DNA from: Emticicia oligotrophica DSM 17448
Lineage (GTDB): Bacteria > Bacteroidota > Bacteroidia > Cytophagales > Spirosomataceae
Assembly: GCF_000263195.1 (NCBI RefSeq)
Contig: NC_018748.1
Coordinates: 3,038,001 to 3,102,000 of the forward strand
Reading direction: 5' to 3'
Length of the DNA stretch: 64,000 bases
Positions 1-7,656 of this stretch are shown here, one piece after another. Within the stretch, counting starts at the first letter, position 1. Every line of letters starts with the position of its first letter. The notes beneath the pieces were generated by a model. The model worked only from the letters and a program-made list of their open reading frames with translations. It did no database searches and had not been told where the DNA came from. Position numbers and translations under genes: made by a program.

Positions 1-1
1 A

Positions 2-1042
2 GCCATTGGAGCAAAAGCTCCTGATTTTCGTCTTCCAAATTATGACGGAAAGTTTTATTCGCTCAAAGATTTTGCTGCGGCAAAAGTGCTGGTTATCATT
101 TTTACTTGCGTGCACTGCCCGACTGCTCAAGCCTACGAAGACCGCATCAAGAAAATTGTAGTTGATTATAAGAATAAAGGAGTGGCGGTAGTTGCTATTT
201 CACCGAATAGCCCTAATGGATTACTACTTGAAGAATTGGGCTACACTGATCTCAATGACGATTTTGATAATATGAAAATTCGGGCAAAAGATAAGCAATT
301 TAATTTTCCGTTTTTGTACGATGGTGATACAGAATCGGTTTCGATTAAATATGGACCAGTTGCTACACCTCATGCCTTTGTATTTGATAGTCAGCGAGTA
401 TTAAAATATAACGGTCGCCTTGATGCAGTAGAAAAACCAAGTAAAGGAGCCAATGCTGAAGATTTAAGAAAAGCAATTGATGAAGTTTTAGCAGGAAAAG
501 AACTAACTACGCCAACTACAAAAACCTTTGGCTGCTCGGTAAAATGGGCATGGAAGACTGAATATAATGAAAAAAACGAGAAAAATTGGCGTTCTCGACC
601 TGTCACACTCGAAGAAATTGATGCTGAAGGCGTAAAGTCATTGGTTAAAAATAATGATTCTGATAAACTCAGATTAATCAATGTTTGGGCTACATGGTGT
701 GGGCCTTGCATAATGGAATATCCTGATTTTATTGACATTCACCGCATGTATGGTGCCCGAGACTTTGAGTTTGTTTCGATTTCGGCCGATAAACTTGAGA
801 AAAAAGATAAAGCCTTGAAGTTTTTGAAAGAAAAATACTCAGGTGTAAAAAATTATATCTTTAAAGAAGACGACATCTATAAACTTATAGAGGCCATCGA
901 CCCTAAATGGAATGGTGCTTTACCTTATACGCTGTTGGTCGAGCCTGGTGGAAAAGTAGTTTATGGTGTGCAGGGAAGTATTGATAACCTAAAACTGAAA
1001 AAAATGATCGTTGATCACCCAAAAATTGGCCGTTATTTTTAA
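2..1042 (+). CDS. Double thioredoxin-fold protein (redoxin/AhpC-TSA + TlpA-like), 5' truncated
   Basis: The reading frame is open from base 2, so the gene begins upstream of the window; the GTG at 86 is only an internal valine. The visible 346 residues hold two thioredoxin folds. The first (about residues 1-160) opens with an AhpC/TSA-type APDFxLP motif and has a Cys-x-x-Cys pair (CVHC, about residues 36-39). The second (about 195-330) carries a classical WCGPC active site at about 233-236, as in TlpA/ResA proteins. Such proteins usually act outside the cytoplasm in thiol-disulfide exchange or as peroxiredoxin-like reductases; the signal peptide would lie off the window. Both CxxC pairs are intact, so both domains may be redox active. 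Substrate unknown. The gene ends 29 bp before a LuxR-type regulator on the same strand. Confidence 0.85.
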   Translation, partial: AIGAKAPDFRLPNYDGKFYSLKDFAAAKVLVIIFTCVHCPTAQAYEDRIKKIVVDYKNKGVAVVAISPNSPNGLLLEELGYTDLNDDFDNMKIRAKDKQFNFPFLYDGDTESVSIKYGPVATPHAFVFDSQRVLKYNGRLDAVEKPSKGANAEDLRKAIDEVLAGKELTTPTTKTFGCSVKWAWKTEYNEKNEKNWRSRPVTLEEIDAEGVKSLVKNNDSDKLRLINVWATWCGPCIMEYPDFIDIHRMYGARDFEFVSISADKLEKKDKALKFLKEKYSGVKNYIFKEDDIYKLIEAIDPKWNGALPYTLLVEPGGKVVYGVQGSIDNLKLKKMIVDHPKIGRYF

Positions 1043-1071
1043 AATGACAAAAAGTATTTAGTTATTAGAAT

Positions 1072-1536
1072 ATGCTTTTAAATTTTCTAAGTAAACACCG
1101 AGATACAATTCTCTATGGAGTTTCGCTGGCTTTATTGTTGTTTTTCTTAAAATGGATTGAGCTTCGCTTCATTATTATCAATCATGCCTTAGAAATTTAC
1201 ATTGGTCTGATAGCCTTATTGTTTACGGCTTTAGGAATTTGGTTGGCTATGAAATTAGTGAGGCCTAAAGTGGAGACAAAAATCATTGAAAAATCTATTG
1301 TTTTAAATGATTTTCAATTCAATGAGGCGGCTATGATCGAACTTGGTTTGAGCAAACGTGAATTGGAAGTTTTACAATTGATGGCTACTGGACTAAGCAA
1401 TCAGGAAATTGCCGAAAAACTATTTGTTTCGCTCAATACGATTAAAACTCATTCTTCGAAAGTATTTGAGAAAATGGATGTCAAACGCCGCACGCAGGCC
1501 GTAGAAAAAGCAAAAAGATTGAGTTTGATTGAATAA
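1072..1536 (+). CDS. Membrane-tethered LuxR-type HTH transcriptional regulator
   Basis: A 154-residue protein. The first 60 residues contain two hydrophobic membrane spans (about 12-30 and 38-58). A short linker follows, then a clean LuxR/GerE helix-turn-helix at about 90-152, with the usual ELEVLQLMATGLSNQEIAE and NTIKTHSSKVFEKM elements. There is no receiver domain and no recognisable ligand domain, so this is a DNA-binding domain anchored in the inner membrane. The family is a common Bacteroidota arrangement; the input signal and target genes cannot be read from the sequence. It lies 29 bp after the thioredoxin-fold gene and may share its transcript, which would suit a redox- or envelope-linked role, but this is inference. 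Confidence 0.85.
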   Translation: MLLNFLSKHRDTILYGVSLALLLFFLKWIELRFIIINHALEIYIGLIALLFTALGIWLAMKLVRPKVETKIIEKSIVLNDFQFNEAAMIELGLSKRELEVLQLMATGLSNQEIAEKLFVSLNTIKTHSSKVFEKMDVKRRTQAVEKAKRLSLIE

Positions 1537-1647
1537 ATTATCTCATACTTTGGTGTGAAATTGGGTAATTTGTTGAAAATCACTCAAAAGTATGAGTCTG
1601 AATTTCGCTAAAAACCTCAGATTTGTGGCATAAACAAAACAATTCTT

Positions 1648-2160
1648 ATGAAAAAGCTTATTCTAACCAATGGCCTCATTGCAGGCGTTCTGATTTCAGT
1701 TTTTACAGTATGTTCTATCGCCTATTGCTATGCTTCGGGCAATTTCGAAGGAAACATGGTGCTGGGTTATGCCGCCATGATTTTATCCTTTTCGTTTGTG
1801 TTTGTAGGTGTAAAAAAGTTTCGAGATGAGCAAAACGATGGAACGCTCACTTTCGGTAAAGGTTTCATAACGGGCCTTTATATTTCACTGATTGCTTCTT
1901 CAATATATGTGCTTACATGGTTGATTGATTATTATTTTTTCATTCCAGATTTTCTTGAAAAATTTAGTCAACAATCGCTTACGAAGATGAAAGGTAGCGG
2001 AGCCAGTACAAGTGAAATTTCGGCCGCCATCGAACAAATGGAAGGTTATAAAAAAATGTATGCGTCGCCATTGGGAGTTATTTTCTTGACTTACATGGAA
2101 ATCCTACCCGTAGGTTTGGTGGTTTCACTCATCAGTGCATTGATTTTGAAGCGGAAGTGA
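1648..2160 (+). CDS. DUF4199 family membrane protein
   Basis: A 170-residue integral membrane protein with four hydrophobic spans (about 5-28, 37-55, 72-95 and 143-165) and a soluble loop between spans three and four containing a conserved-looking GSGASTSEIS / IEQMEGYKKM stretch. The layout and the loop match DUF4199, a Bacteroidota family of unknown function. The start ATG is followed directly by a lysine-rich N-terminus. No partner gene is evident: it stands 111 bp after the regulator and converges on the ROK kinase gene across a long inverted repeat. Family assignment is fairly secure; function is not known. Confidence 0.8.
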   Translation: MKKLILTNGLIAGVLISVFTVCSIAYCYASGNFEGNMVLGYAAMILSFSFVFVGVKKFRDEQNDGTLTFGKGFITGLYISLIASSIYVLTWLIDYYFFIPDFLEKFSQQSLTKMKGSGASTSEISAAIEQMEGYKKMYASPLGVIFLTYMEILPVGLVVSLISALILKRK

Positions 2161-2173
2161 GTCTTTATCGAGT

Positions 2174-2259
2174 TTTTTAACCACAGAGGCACGGATTACA
2201 CAGATTTTCATAGATTATTCTCCGTGAAACTTCGTGTAATCCGTGCCTTCGTGGTAAAA
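2174..2259. repeat. Long imperfect inverted repeat between convergent genes
   Basis: The left arm (about 2176-2202) contains CCACAGAGGCACGGATTACA and the right arm (about 2233-2257) the complementary TGTAATCCGTGCC plus GTGGT, with a loop of about 30 nt. The word resembles the 'cacagaggcacggattacaca' sequences scattered through many bacterial genomes. It separates two convergent genes and could act as a bidirectional terminator, a dispersed repeat, or both. Confidence 0.7.
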
Positions 2260-2265
2260 GATAAC

Positions 2266-3180
2266 TTAATACCCCCTAACCAACTCAATTGCACCAAAGA
2301 CACCTGCACTATCGCCGAGTTTTGGTTTTAGGAAAAGTGTTTCAACTTTGCGACTATTGAAAATCCAATTTTTTAATTCTTCTGGGAAGGCCTCATAAAT
2401 CATATCAATGTTGCCCACACCACCACCAATCACAATGGCATCGGGGTCAATTACATTCACGATAGAAGAAATAGCTCGCCCGAAAGATTTAATCAAACGA
2501 TTGAGCGTAGCTGTTGCGTGCGGGTCGGTTCCTGCCTGATGAAGTTCGTAGATTTCCTTCATCGTAAGGTCATTTCCGCTCAATTTCTTGTAGTATTGTT
2601 GCAAGGCAGGGCCCGAAAACACATTTTCATTACAACCTGTTTTCCCACAATAGCACATCACACCATCTTCCTCAAAGAAATTATGTCCCCATTCTCCACC
2701 AATGCCGTGGCGGCCGGGTAAAATTTGACCATTAATTACTACTCCACCACCTACGCCCGTGCCGAGAATTACACCAAATACAACTTTAGCATTTGGTAAT
2801 ACATCTTTCACAATACCCATGGTAGCCTCGGCTAAGGCGAAGCAATTAGCATCATTCGCCAGTTCAACTGGCACTCCAAGTGCTTTTTCGAGGTCGGCTT
2901 TCATGGGCTTTCCATTCATTGAAGTCGTATTGCAGTTTTTCATGGTCTGCGTAGTTGGGTCGGTCGTACCGGGCGTACTAAACCCTATGGCCTTAGGTTC
3001 AATATTGATTTCTTCTTTAATAGAATCAATCAATTTTACTACTTGACTAATGATATGCTCATAGCCTTTGCTGGCTTCGGTCGGAATTCTTTTTCTTACT
3101 AAGATTTCATTGGTTTCGGCGTTCATTACCACGCCTTCAATCTTTGTGCCGCCTAAATCTACACCCCAAAGTGCCTTCAT
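2266..3180 (-). CDS. ROK family sugar kinase (glucokinase/N-acetylhexosamine kinase-like)
   Basis: A 304-residue ROK protein. Visible features are the N-terminal phosphate-binding motif (DLGGTKIEG, residues 8-16), the ADP-binding glycine cluster (GTGVGGG, mid-protein), the EWGHN element and the ROK zinc motif CYCGKTGCNE, followed by the second IGGGVGN glycine loop. ROK kinases phosphorylate glucose, fructose, N-acetylglucosamine or N-acetylmannosamine with ATP in the cytoplasm; specificity cannot be fixed by eye. nagA lies about 6 kb away on the same strand, so an N-acetylhexosamine kinase is plausible, but the two are not in one operon. Length and motifs are complete. Confidence 0.88.
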   Translation of the reverse strand: MKALWGVDLGGTKIEGVVMNAETNEILVRKRIPTEASKGYEHIISQVVKLIDSIKEEINIEPKAIGFSTPGTTDPTTQTMKNCNTTSMNGKPMKADLEKALGVPVELANDANCFALAEATMGIVKDVLPNAKVVFGVILGTGVGGGVVINGQILPGRHGIGGEWGHNFFEEDGVMCYCGKTGCNENVFSGPALQQYYKKLSGNDLTMKEIYELHQAGTDPHATATLNRLIKSFGRAISSIVNVIDPDAIVIGGGVGNIDMIYEAFPEELKNWIFNSRKVETLFLKPKLGDSAGVFGAIELVRGY

Positions 3181-3381
3181 TTGAATGAATAATGTTTAAT
3201 GAAATATTGATAATTATTTTCTTTTAAAGCATTCTCTTTGCCTCTCTGTCTCTTTGCTCCTTTATGCCTATTGGCCGTTAACGACTCATTAACAAATCAG
3301 CAAGCAACTTCTTACAAACTTATAGCATCTTGCCATTAAAGACAACAATTTTTAGAAAAAGCTAAACATAATCACAGAACT

Positions 3382-4098
3382 ATGAAACGTTCATTCTTTT
3401 TATTATTGACAGCCCTTGTGGGAGTATTTGGTCTGTCATCGTGCGAAACCTATATCATTGAAGGCAATGGAATTGTTCAAACAGAATATCGCCGAATGGC
3501 CTATTTTAATAGAATTGAGCTTTATTTTCCAGCAGAAGTCATCTTGCGTCAAGGCCCTACTAAAGATATTGAGATAACTGCCGAGAGTAATCTCATCAAC
3601 TACGTAAGGAGTAGAGTAAGTGGAAACTCATTAGTTTTGGAAGATAATGGCCGTTTACGAAGTTCAAACAATGTAAAGATATTTATACAAGTACCCGATA
3701 TAAATGCCGTTTATGTTTCGGGAAGTGGCAGAGTAATTAGCGATAATAAAATCTTCACAAACAACATGAAATTACGTCTTTCGGGCAGTGGTTTGATTGA
3801 TATGGCTTTAGATGTAAAGAATGATTTGGTAACCGAATTGAGTGGTTCGGGACTCATCTACATGGAAGGTGATACTTACAATGGTATTTATGATGTATCG
3901 GGCAGTGGAAAAATCGAATCATTTGAAATGTATGCCGATAATTCTGATATTTTGCTCAGCGGTTCAGGACGCTGCGAAACAACAGCTCTAAAAAATCTTG
4001 ATGTAAAAATTTCAGGTAGTGGTAGTGTTTGGTTTAAAGGAAATCCACGAATAAGTAGATCAATTTCTGGCTCAGGAAAGATTTACGATGCTAACTAA
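3382..4098 (+). CDS. DUF2807 (GIN domain) lipoprotein
   Basis: A 238-residue exported protein. It begins with a lipoprotein signal (hydrophobic run ending LSSC, lipidated Cys21). The rest is a right-handed beta-helix-like DUF2807 / 'head GIN' domain with seven SGSG turns (VSGSGRV, LSGSGLI, VSGSGKI, ISGSGSV and similar) spaced about every 18-20 residues, each marking one coil. The family is abundant in Bacteroidota and presumed to be cell-surface or periplasmic; its function is unknown. It is monocistronic, with a clear terminator at 4163-4203. No sorting domain or catalytic motif is visible. Confidence 0.88.
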   Translation: MKRSFFLLLTALVGVFGLSSCETYIIEGNGIVQTEYRRMAYFNRIELYFPAEVILRQGPTKDIEITAESNLINYVRSRVSGNSLVLEDNGRLRSSNNVKIFIQVPDINAVYVSGSGRVISDNKIFTNNMKLRLSGSGLIDMALDVKNDLVTELSGSGLIYMEGDTYNGIYDVSGSGKIESFEMYADNSDILLSGSGRCETTALKNLDVKISGSGSVWFKGNPRISRSISGSGKIYDAN

Positions 4099-4162
4099 GC
4101 AATAAAATGATGCGAACCACATCAATCAGAGGATAACTTAGAAAGGTTTATCTCACTTAAAC

Positions 4163-4203
4163 AAAAACCTGTGAGGACTTAAAAGAACTTACAGGTTTTT
4201 TTA
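4163..4203 (+). terminator. Rho-independent terminator after the DUF2807 gene
   Basis: AAAAACCTGT and ACAGGTTTTT arms flank an 18-nt loop and are followed by a T run, which suits termination of the upstream rightward gene before the valS promoter. Confidence 0.75.
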
Positions 4204-4218
4204 TGCCCTAAAATTCCG

Positions 4219-4226
4219 TATTTTTG
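4219..4226 (+). promoter_or_regulatory. Bacteroidota -7 promoter box for valS
   Basis: TATTTTTG matches the Bacteroidota consensus TAnnTTTG exactly. It lies 58 bp upstream of the valS ATG and just after a terminator. No clear TTTG -33 box is seen at the ideal distance. Confidence 0.5.
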
Positions 4227-4284
4227 CATTATTATTAACAAATAACCGTCGTCCGTCGTCTATAGACAGTTGACTCCAAGAATA

Positions 4285-6918
4285 ATGGCAGAAATCAGCA
4301 AAACTTACAATCCGAAAGAAATAGAAGACAAATGGTACAAGTATTGGATTGAAAATCAGTACTTTAAGTCGAAGCCAAATCCCGATAAAGAGCCTTATAC
4401 AATCGTGATTCCTCCGCCAAACGTCACGGGGGTGTTGCACATGGGGCACATGCTTAATAATACGATTCAAGATGTTTTGACTCGTAAAGCACGTATGGAA
4501 GGAAAAGAAGCTTGCTGGGTGCCGGGTACTGACCATGCTTCTATTGCGACCGAAGCTAAGGTTGTGGCGATGCTGAAAGAACAGGGAATCAATAAAGCTG
4601 ACCTTACTCGCGACGAATTCTTGAAATATTGCTGGGAATGGACTGAAAAATACGGCGGAATTATCTTACAACAATTACGTAAGTTAGGTGCTTCGTGCGA
4701 TTGGGATAGAACTCGCTTTACGATGGAACCAAGTCTTTATGATGCCGTAATTGAGGTTTTTGTTGATTTATATAATAAAGGAGATATTTATCGTGGACAC
4801 CGCATGGTAAACTGGGACCCGCAAGCCAAAACTACGGTTTCGGATGAAGAGGTAATCATGAAAGATGTTCAGCAGAAGTTGTATTACATTCGTTATGATG
4901 GAGATGAGGGCAGTATCACGATTGCTACTGTTCGCCCCGAAACCATTATGGCCGATGCAGCTATCTGCGTACACCCTGAAGATGAGCGTTTTAAGCATTT
5001 AATTGGTAAAAAAGTCCGTATTCCACTCATCAATCGTGAGATTACTATTATTGCTGATGATTACGTTGAAATGGAGTTTGGAACAGGATGTTTGAAGGTA
5101 ACACCTGCACACGACCAAAACGACTATGCCCTCGGACAAAAACATGGTTTAGAAATCATTGATATTCTAACCGATGAAGGTAAGCTAAACGAAAAAGCTC
5201 AAATTTTAGTAGGTGAAGACCGATTTGTTGCTCGTAAGAAAATTGCTAAGTTATTAGTTGAATCTGGTAATTTGGTGAAAGAAGAAGAATACAAATCGAC
5301 AGTGGGTACATCGGAGCGTACAGGAGCGATAATCGAGCCAAAATTATCATTACAATGGTTCTTGAAAATGAAACGTGTTTCAGAACCTGCTCTCGAAAAC
5401 GTAATGAATGATACGATTCAGTTGATTCCACCAAAATTCAAGAACACTTATAGTTATTGGATGGAAAACGTAAGAGATTGGTGTATCAGTCGCCAACTTT
5501 GGTGGGGCCACCGTATTCCTGCGTTTTACATGCCAGATGGTACTTGTATCGTTGCAAAAGATAAGAAAGAGGCATTGAAAATTGCCCGTGATAAATACCA
5601 GTTATTTGCTTTGAGCGAAACCGACCTTACGCAAGACGAAGATGTTTTGGATACTTGGTTTAGCTCGTGGTTATGGCCAATATCGGTGTTTGATGGTTTT
5701 AAAAATCCTGATAATGAAGATATTAACTATTATTACCCAACCAATGATTTAGTAACTGCTCCAGAGATTTTGTTCTTCTGGGTAGCACGTATGATTATCG
5801 CTGGGTATGAGTATAAGGGTACCTATCCTTTCAAAAATGTTTATTTAACGGGTATCGTAAGAGATAAACAAGGCCGTAAAATGTCGAAATCTTTGGGTAA
5901 CTCACCAGACCCAATCGAATTGATTGAAAAATACGGTGCTGATGGTGTGCGTACAGGGATGTTGTTTAGTTCTCCAGCAGGAAATGACTTGCCATTCGAT
6001 GAAAAACTTTGTGAACAAGGACGTAATTTTAGCAATAAAATTTGGAATGCCTTCCGCTTGATTAAAGGTTGGGAAACGAGTTCAGAAGCGGCTCCAGCGA
6101 GTAATAAACTAGCTGTTTCTTGGTTCAGTTCGAAGATGAATAAATCGGTGGCCGAAATTCTTGACCATTACAATAAATTCAGAATGTCAGATGCCTTGAT
6201 GAGTACATATAACCTCATTTGGGATGACTTCTGTTCATTATATTTAGAAATGATTAAGCCAGCCTACATTGATGGCAAAGGCTTACCAATTGACCAAGAA
6301 ACATTCGATGCTACACTCGAAATTTTTGATGAATTGATGCGTTTAATTCATCCTTGGATGCCATTTATTTCAGAAGAATTATGGCAATCAATTAAGGATA
6401 GAAAGGAAAATGATTCAATTTGTTTAGCTACATTCCCGAAAGGAGGCGAAGTAAATGAAAGCCTTTTAGCTGATTTTGAATTGCTTCTTGAAATCGTTTC
6501 AACGGTTCGTAATACACGTAATTCTAAGCAAATTTCACCCAAAGAAGCATTGCCATTGGCTGTAAAAACCGATAACCAAGCTCGCTATGAAGCTTTAGCT
6601 GGTTTGATTAAAAAAATGGCGAATGTCTCTGATATTCAATATATTTCTGAAAAAACAGATGGGGTAAGTTTTGTCATTAAAGGTGATGAACTTACGATAA
6701 ACCTAGGTAGTAATATTAATGTTGATGAAGAACGTGCTGCTCTTCAAAAAGAACTTGATTATACTTTAGGCTTTAAGAAATCGACTGAGGCAAAATTATC
6801 AAATGAGCGTTTTGTACAAAATGCAAAACCAGAAATTATTGAGAAGGAACGCCAAAAATTAGCGGATGCTGATGCAAAAATTAAGGCGTTAGAAGAAGCA
6901 ATGGCGAAATTGGGCTAA
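4285..6918 (+). CDS. valS: Valine--tRNA ligase
   Basis: Class I aminoacyl-tRNA synthetase that charges tRNA-Val with valine in the cytoplasm. The 877-residue product has the PPPNVTG block followed by the HIGH-type motif HMGH (residues 52-55), the CP1 editing domain in the first half, and KMSKS at about 532-536. The ValRS C-terminal arm (last ~70 residues) is a lysine- and glutamate-rich coiled coil that grips the tRNA. The frame extends to a TTG at 4270, but the ATG at 4285 gives the family-typical MAEISKTYNP start. It stands alone between two terminators. Length and motifs are normal for the family. Confidence 0.97.
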   Translation: MAEISKTYNPKEIEDKWYKYWIENQYFKSKPNPDKEPYTIVIPPPNVTGVLHMGHMLNNTIQDVLTRKARMEGKEACWVPGTDHASIATEAKVVAMLKEQGINKADLTRDEFLKYCWEWTEKYGGIILQQLRKLGASCDWDRTRFTMEPSLYDAVIEVFVDLYNKGDIYRGHRMVNWDPQAKTTVSDEEVIMKDVQQKLYYIRYDGDEGSITIATVRPETIMADAAICVHPEDERFKHLIGKKVRIPLINREITIIADDYVEMEFGTGCLKVTPAHDQNDYALGQKHGLEIIDILTDEGKLNEKAQILVGEDRFVARKKIAKLLVESGNLVKEEEYKSTVGTSERTGAIIEPKLSLQWFLKMKRVSEPALENVMNDTIQLIPPKFKNTYSYWMENVRDWCISRQLWWGHRIPAFYMPDGTCIVAKDKKEALKIARDKYQLFALSETDLTQDEDVLDTWFSSWLWPISVFDGFKNPDNEDINYYYPTNDLVTAPEILFFWVARMIIAGYEYKGTYPFKNVYLTGIVRDKQGRKMSKSLGNSPDPIELIEKYGADGVRTGMLFSSPAGNDLPFDEKLCEQGRNFSNKIWNAFRLIKGWETSSEAAPASNKLAVSWFSSKMNKSVAEILDHYNKFRMSDALMSTYNLIWDDFCSLYLEMIKPAYIDGKGLPIDQETFDATLEIFDELMRLIHPWMPFISEELWQSIKDRKENDSICLATFPKGGEVNESLLADFELLLEIVSTVRNTRNSKQISPKEALPLAVKTDNQARYEALAGLIKKMANVSDIQYISEKTDGVSFVIKGDELTINLGSNINVDEERAALQKELDYTLGFKKSTEAKLSNERFVQNAKPEIIEKERQKLADADAKIKALEEAMAKLG

Positions 6919-6938
6919 GGTATTTAGAATAATTTTGT

Positions 6939-6974
6939 AAGGCAGTTTTGAAATTTCAAAACTGCCTTTTTTTG
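6939..6974 (+). terminator. Rho-independent terminator of valS
   Basis: AAGGCAGTTTTGAAA pairs with TTTCAAAACTGCCTT as a near-perfect hairpin, followed by a T run, 20 bp after the valS stop codon. Confidence 0.85.
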
Positions 6975-7010
6975 TTTGTGCTAAAGCCTATTTGTTGAAT
7001 TGTTCAGCTG

Positions 7011-7132
7011 TCCGTCAGTTAAAACTGACGGCAAAGAATAGTAAAAGAAAATCTATTCATTGCTGTCTGTGCGACCCAGTCTGCTTTTGCTGACGAATAA
7101 AAAAAACTTCTCACTTTTTGACTTTAGTCAAA
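7011..7132. repeat. REP-like palindromes upstream of a decayed transposase
   Basis: Two short palindromes flank this stretch: CCGTCAGTTAAAACTGACGG (7012-7031) and TTTGACTTTAGTCAAA (7117-7132). Near-identical copies of both words recur together at 33961-34050, far away in the window. This is what one expects from REP/BIME-like sequences mobilised by IS200/RAYT-type tyrosine transposases, and a relic of such a gene begins 36 bp downstream. Assignment as REP elements is inference. Confidence 0.45.
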
Positions 7133-7168
7133 CAATACTACATTTACAAAAACAACAATGCTGTAAAC

Positions 7169-7578
7169 ATGTCTTATGTAAAAATTTGGGTTCATGTAGT
7201 TTTTTCTACTAAGAATCGTTATCCATTCTTGACTAAAGATATTCGATATGAAGTTTTTAATCATATTATCGAAAACTGTCGAGAAAAAGATATTTACCTG
7301 CAATCAATTAATGGTTTTACAGACCATATATTTCTTTAGGTAAAGACCAATCAATTTCTCAAGTGGCTAAACTTCTCAAAGGAGAATCTTCATTTTGGAT
7401 AAACAAACAAGCATTAACAAAAGAGAAATTTGCTTGGAAAGATGATTATTTTGCTATTTCGGTGAGTGAATCAAAGGTTGATGCCGTGATTAATTATATC
7501 AGAAATCAAGAAGCTCACCATTCTAAAAAATCTTTTGATGAAGAAGTTAGAGATTTTACGGAAAAGTATGGATGGTAA
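7169..7578 (+). pseudogene. IS200/IS605-type (RAYT-like) tyrosine transposase, frameshifted
   Basis: Two frames together spell one IS200-like Y1 transposase. The first (ATG at 7169, stop at 7337-7339) gives SYVKIWVHVVFSTKNRYPF and ends GFTDHI; the second runs SLGKDQSISQVAKLL to FTEKYGW at 7578. The family normally reads DHIHLLVSL at the junction. Here about 10 nt are missing, which both shifts the frame and removes the second histidine of the HUH metal site. The catalytic tyrosine region (NYIRNQEAHH) survives in the second frame. The gene should therefore be inactive. REP-like palindromes lie just upstream. Confidence 0.8.
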
Positions 7579-7656
7579 ATGGTTAAGCATAGATTATAAA
7601 AATGGCAAATCTGATTTCAGATTTGCTATTTTTATAAATACCTTTATTATCATTTC

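Noticed and set aside
1623-1829. A 68-codon frame overlapping the DUF4199 gene
   Set aside because: Same strand, shifted frame, no coding character; the DUF4199 frame is longer and family-supported.
3382-4098. The repeated SGSG words in the DUF2807 gene as a CRISPR-like or tandem DNA repeat
   Set aside because: The repeats are at protein level (beta-helix turns) with divergent codons; no array of identical DNA units exists.
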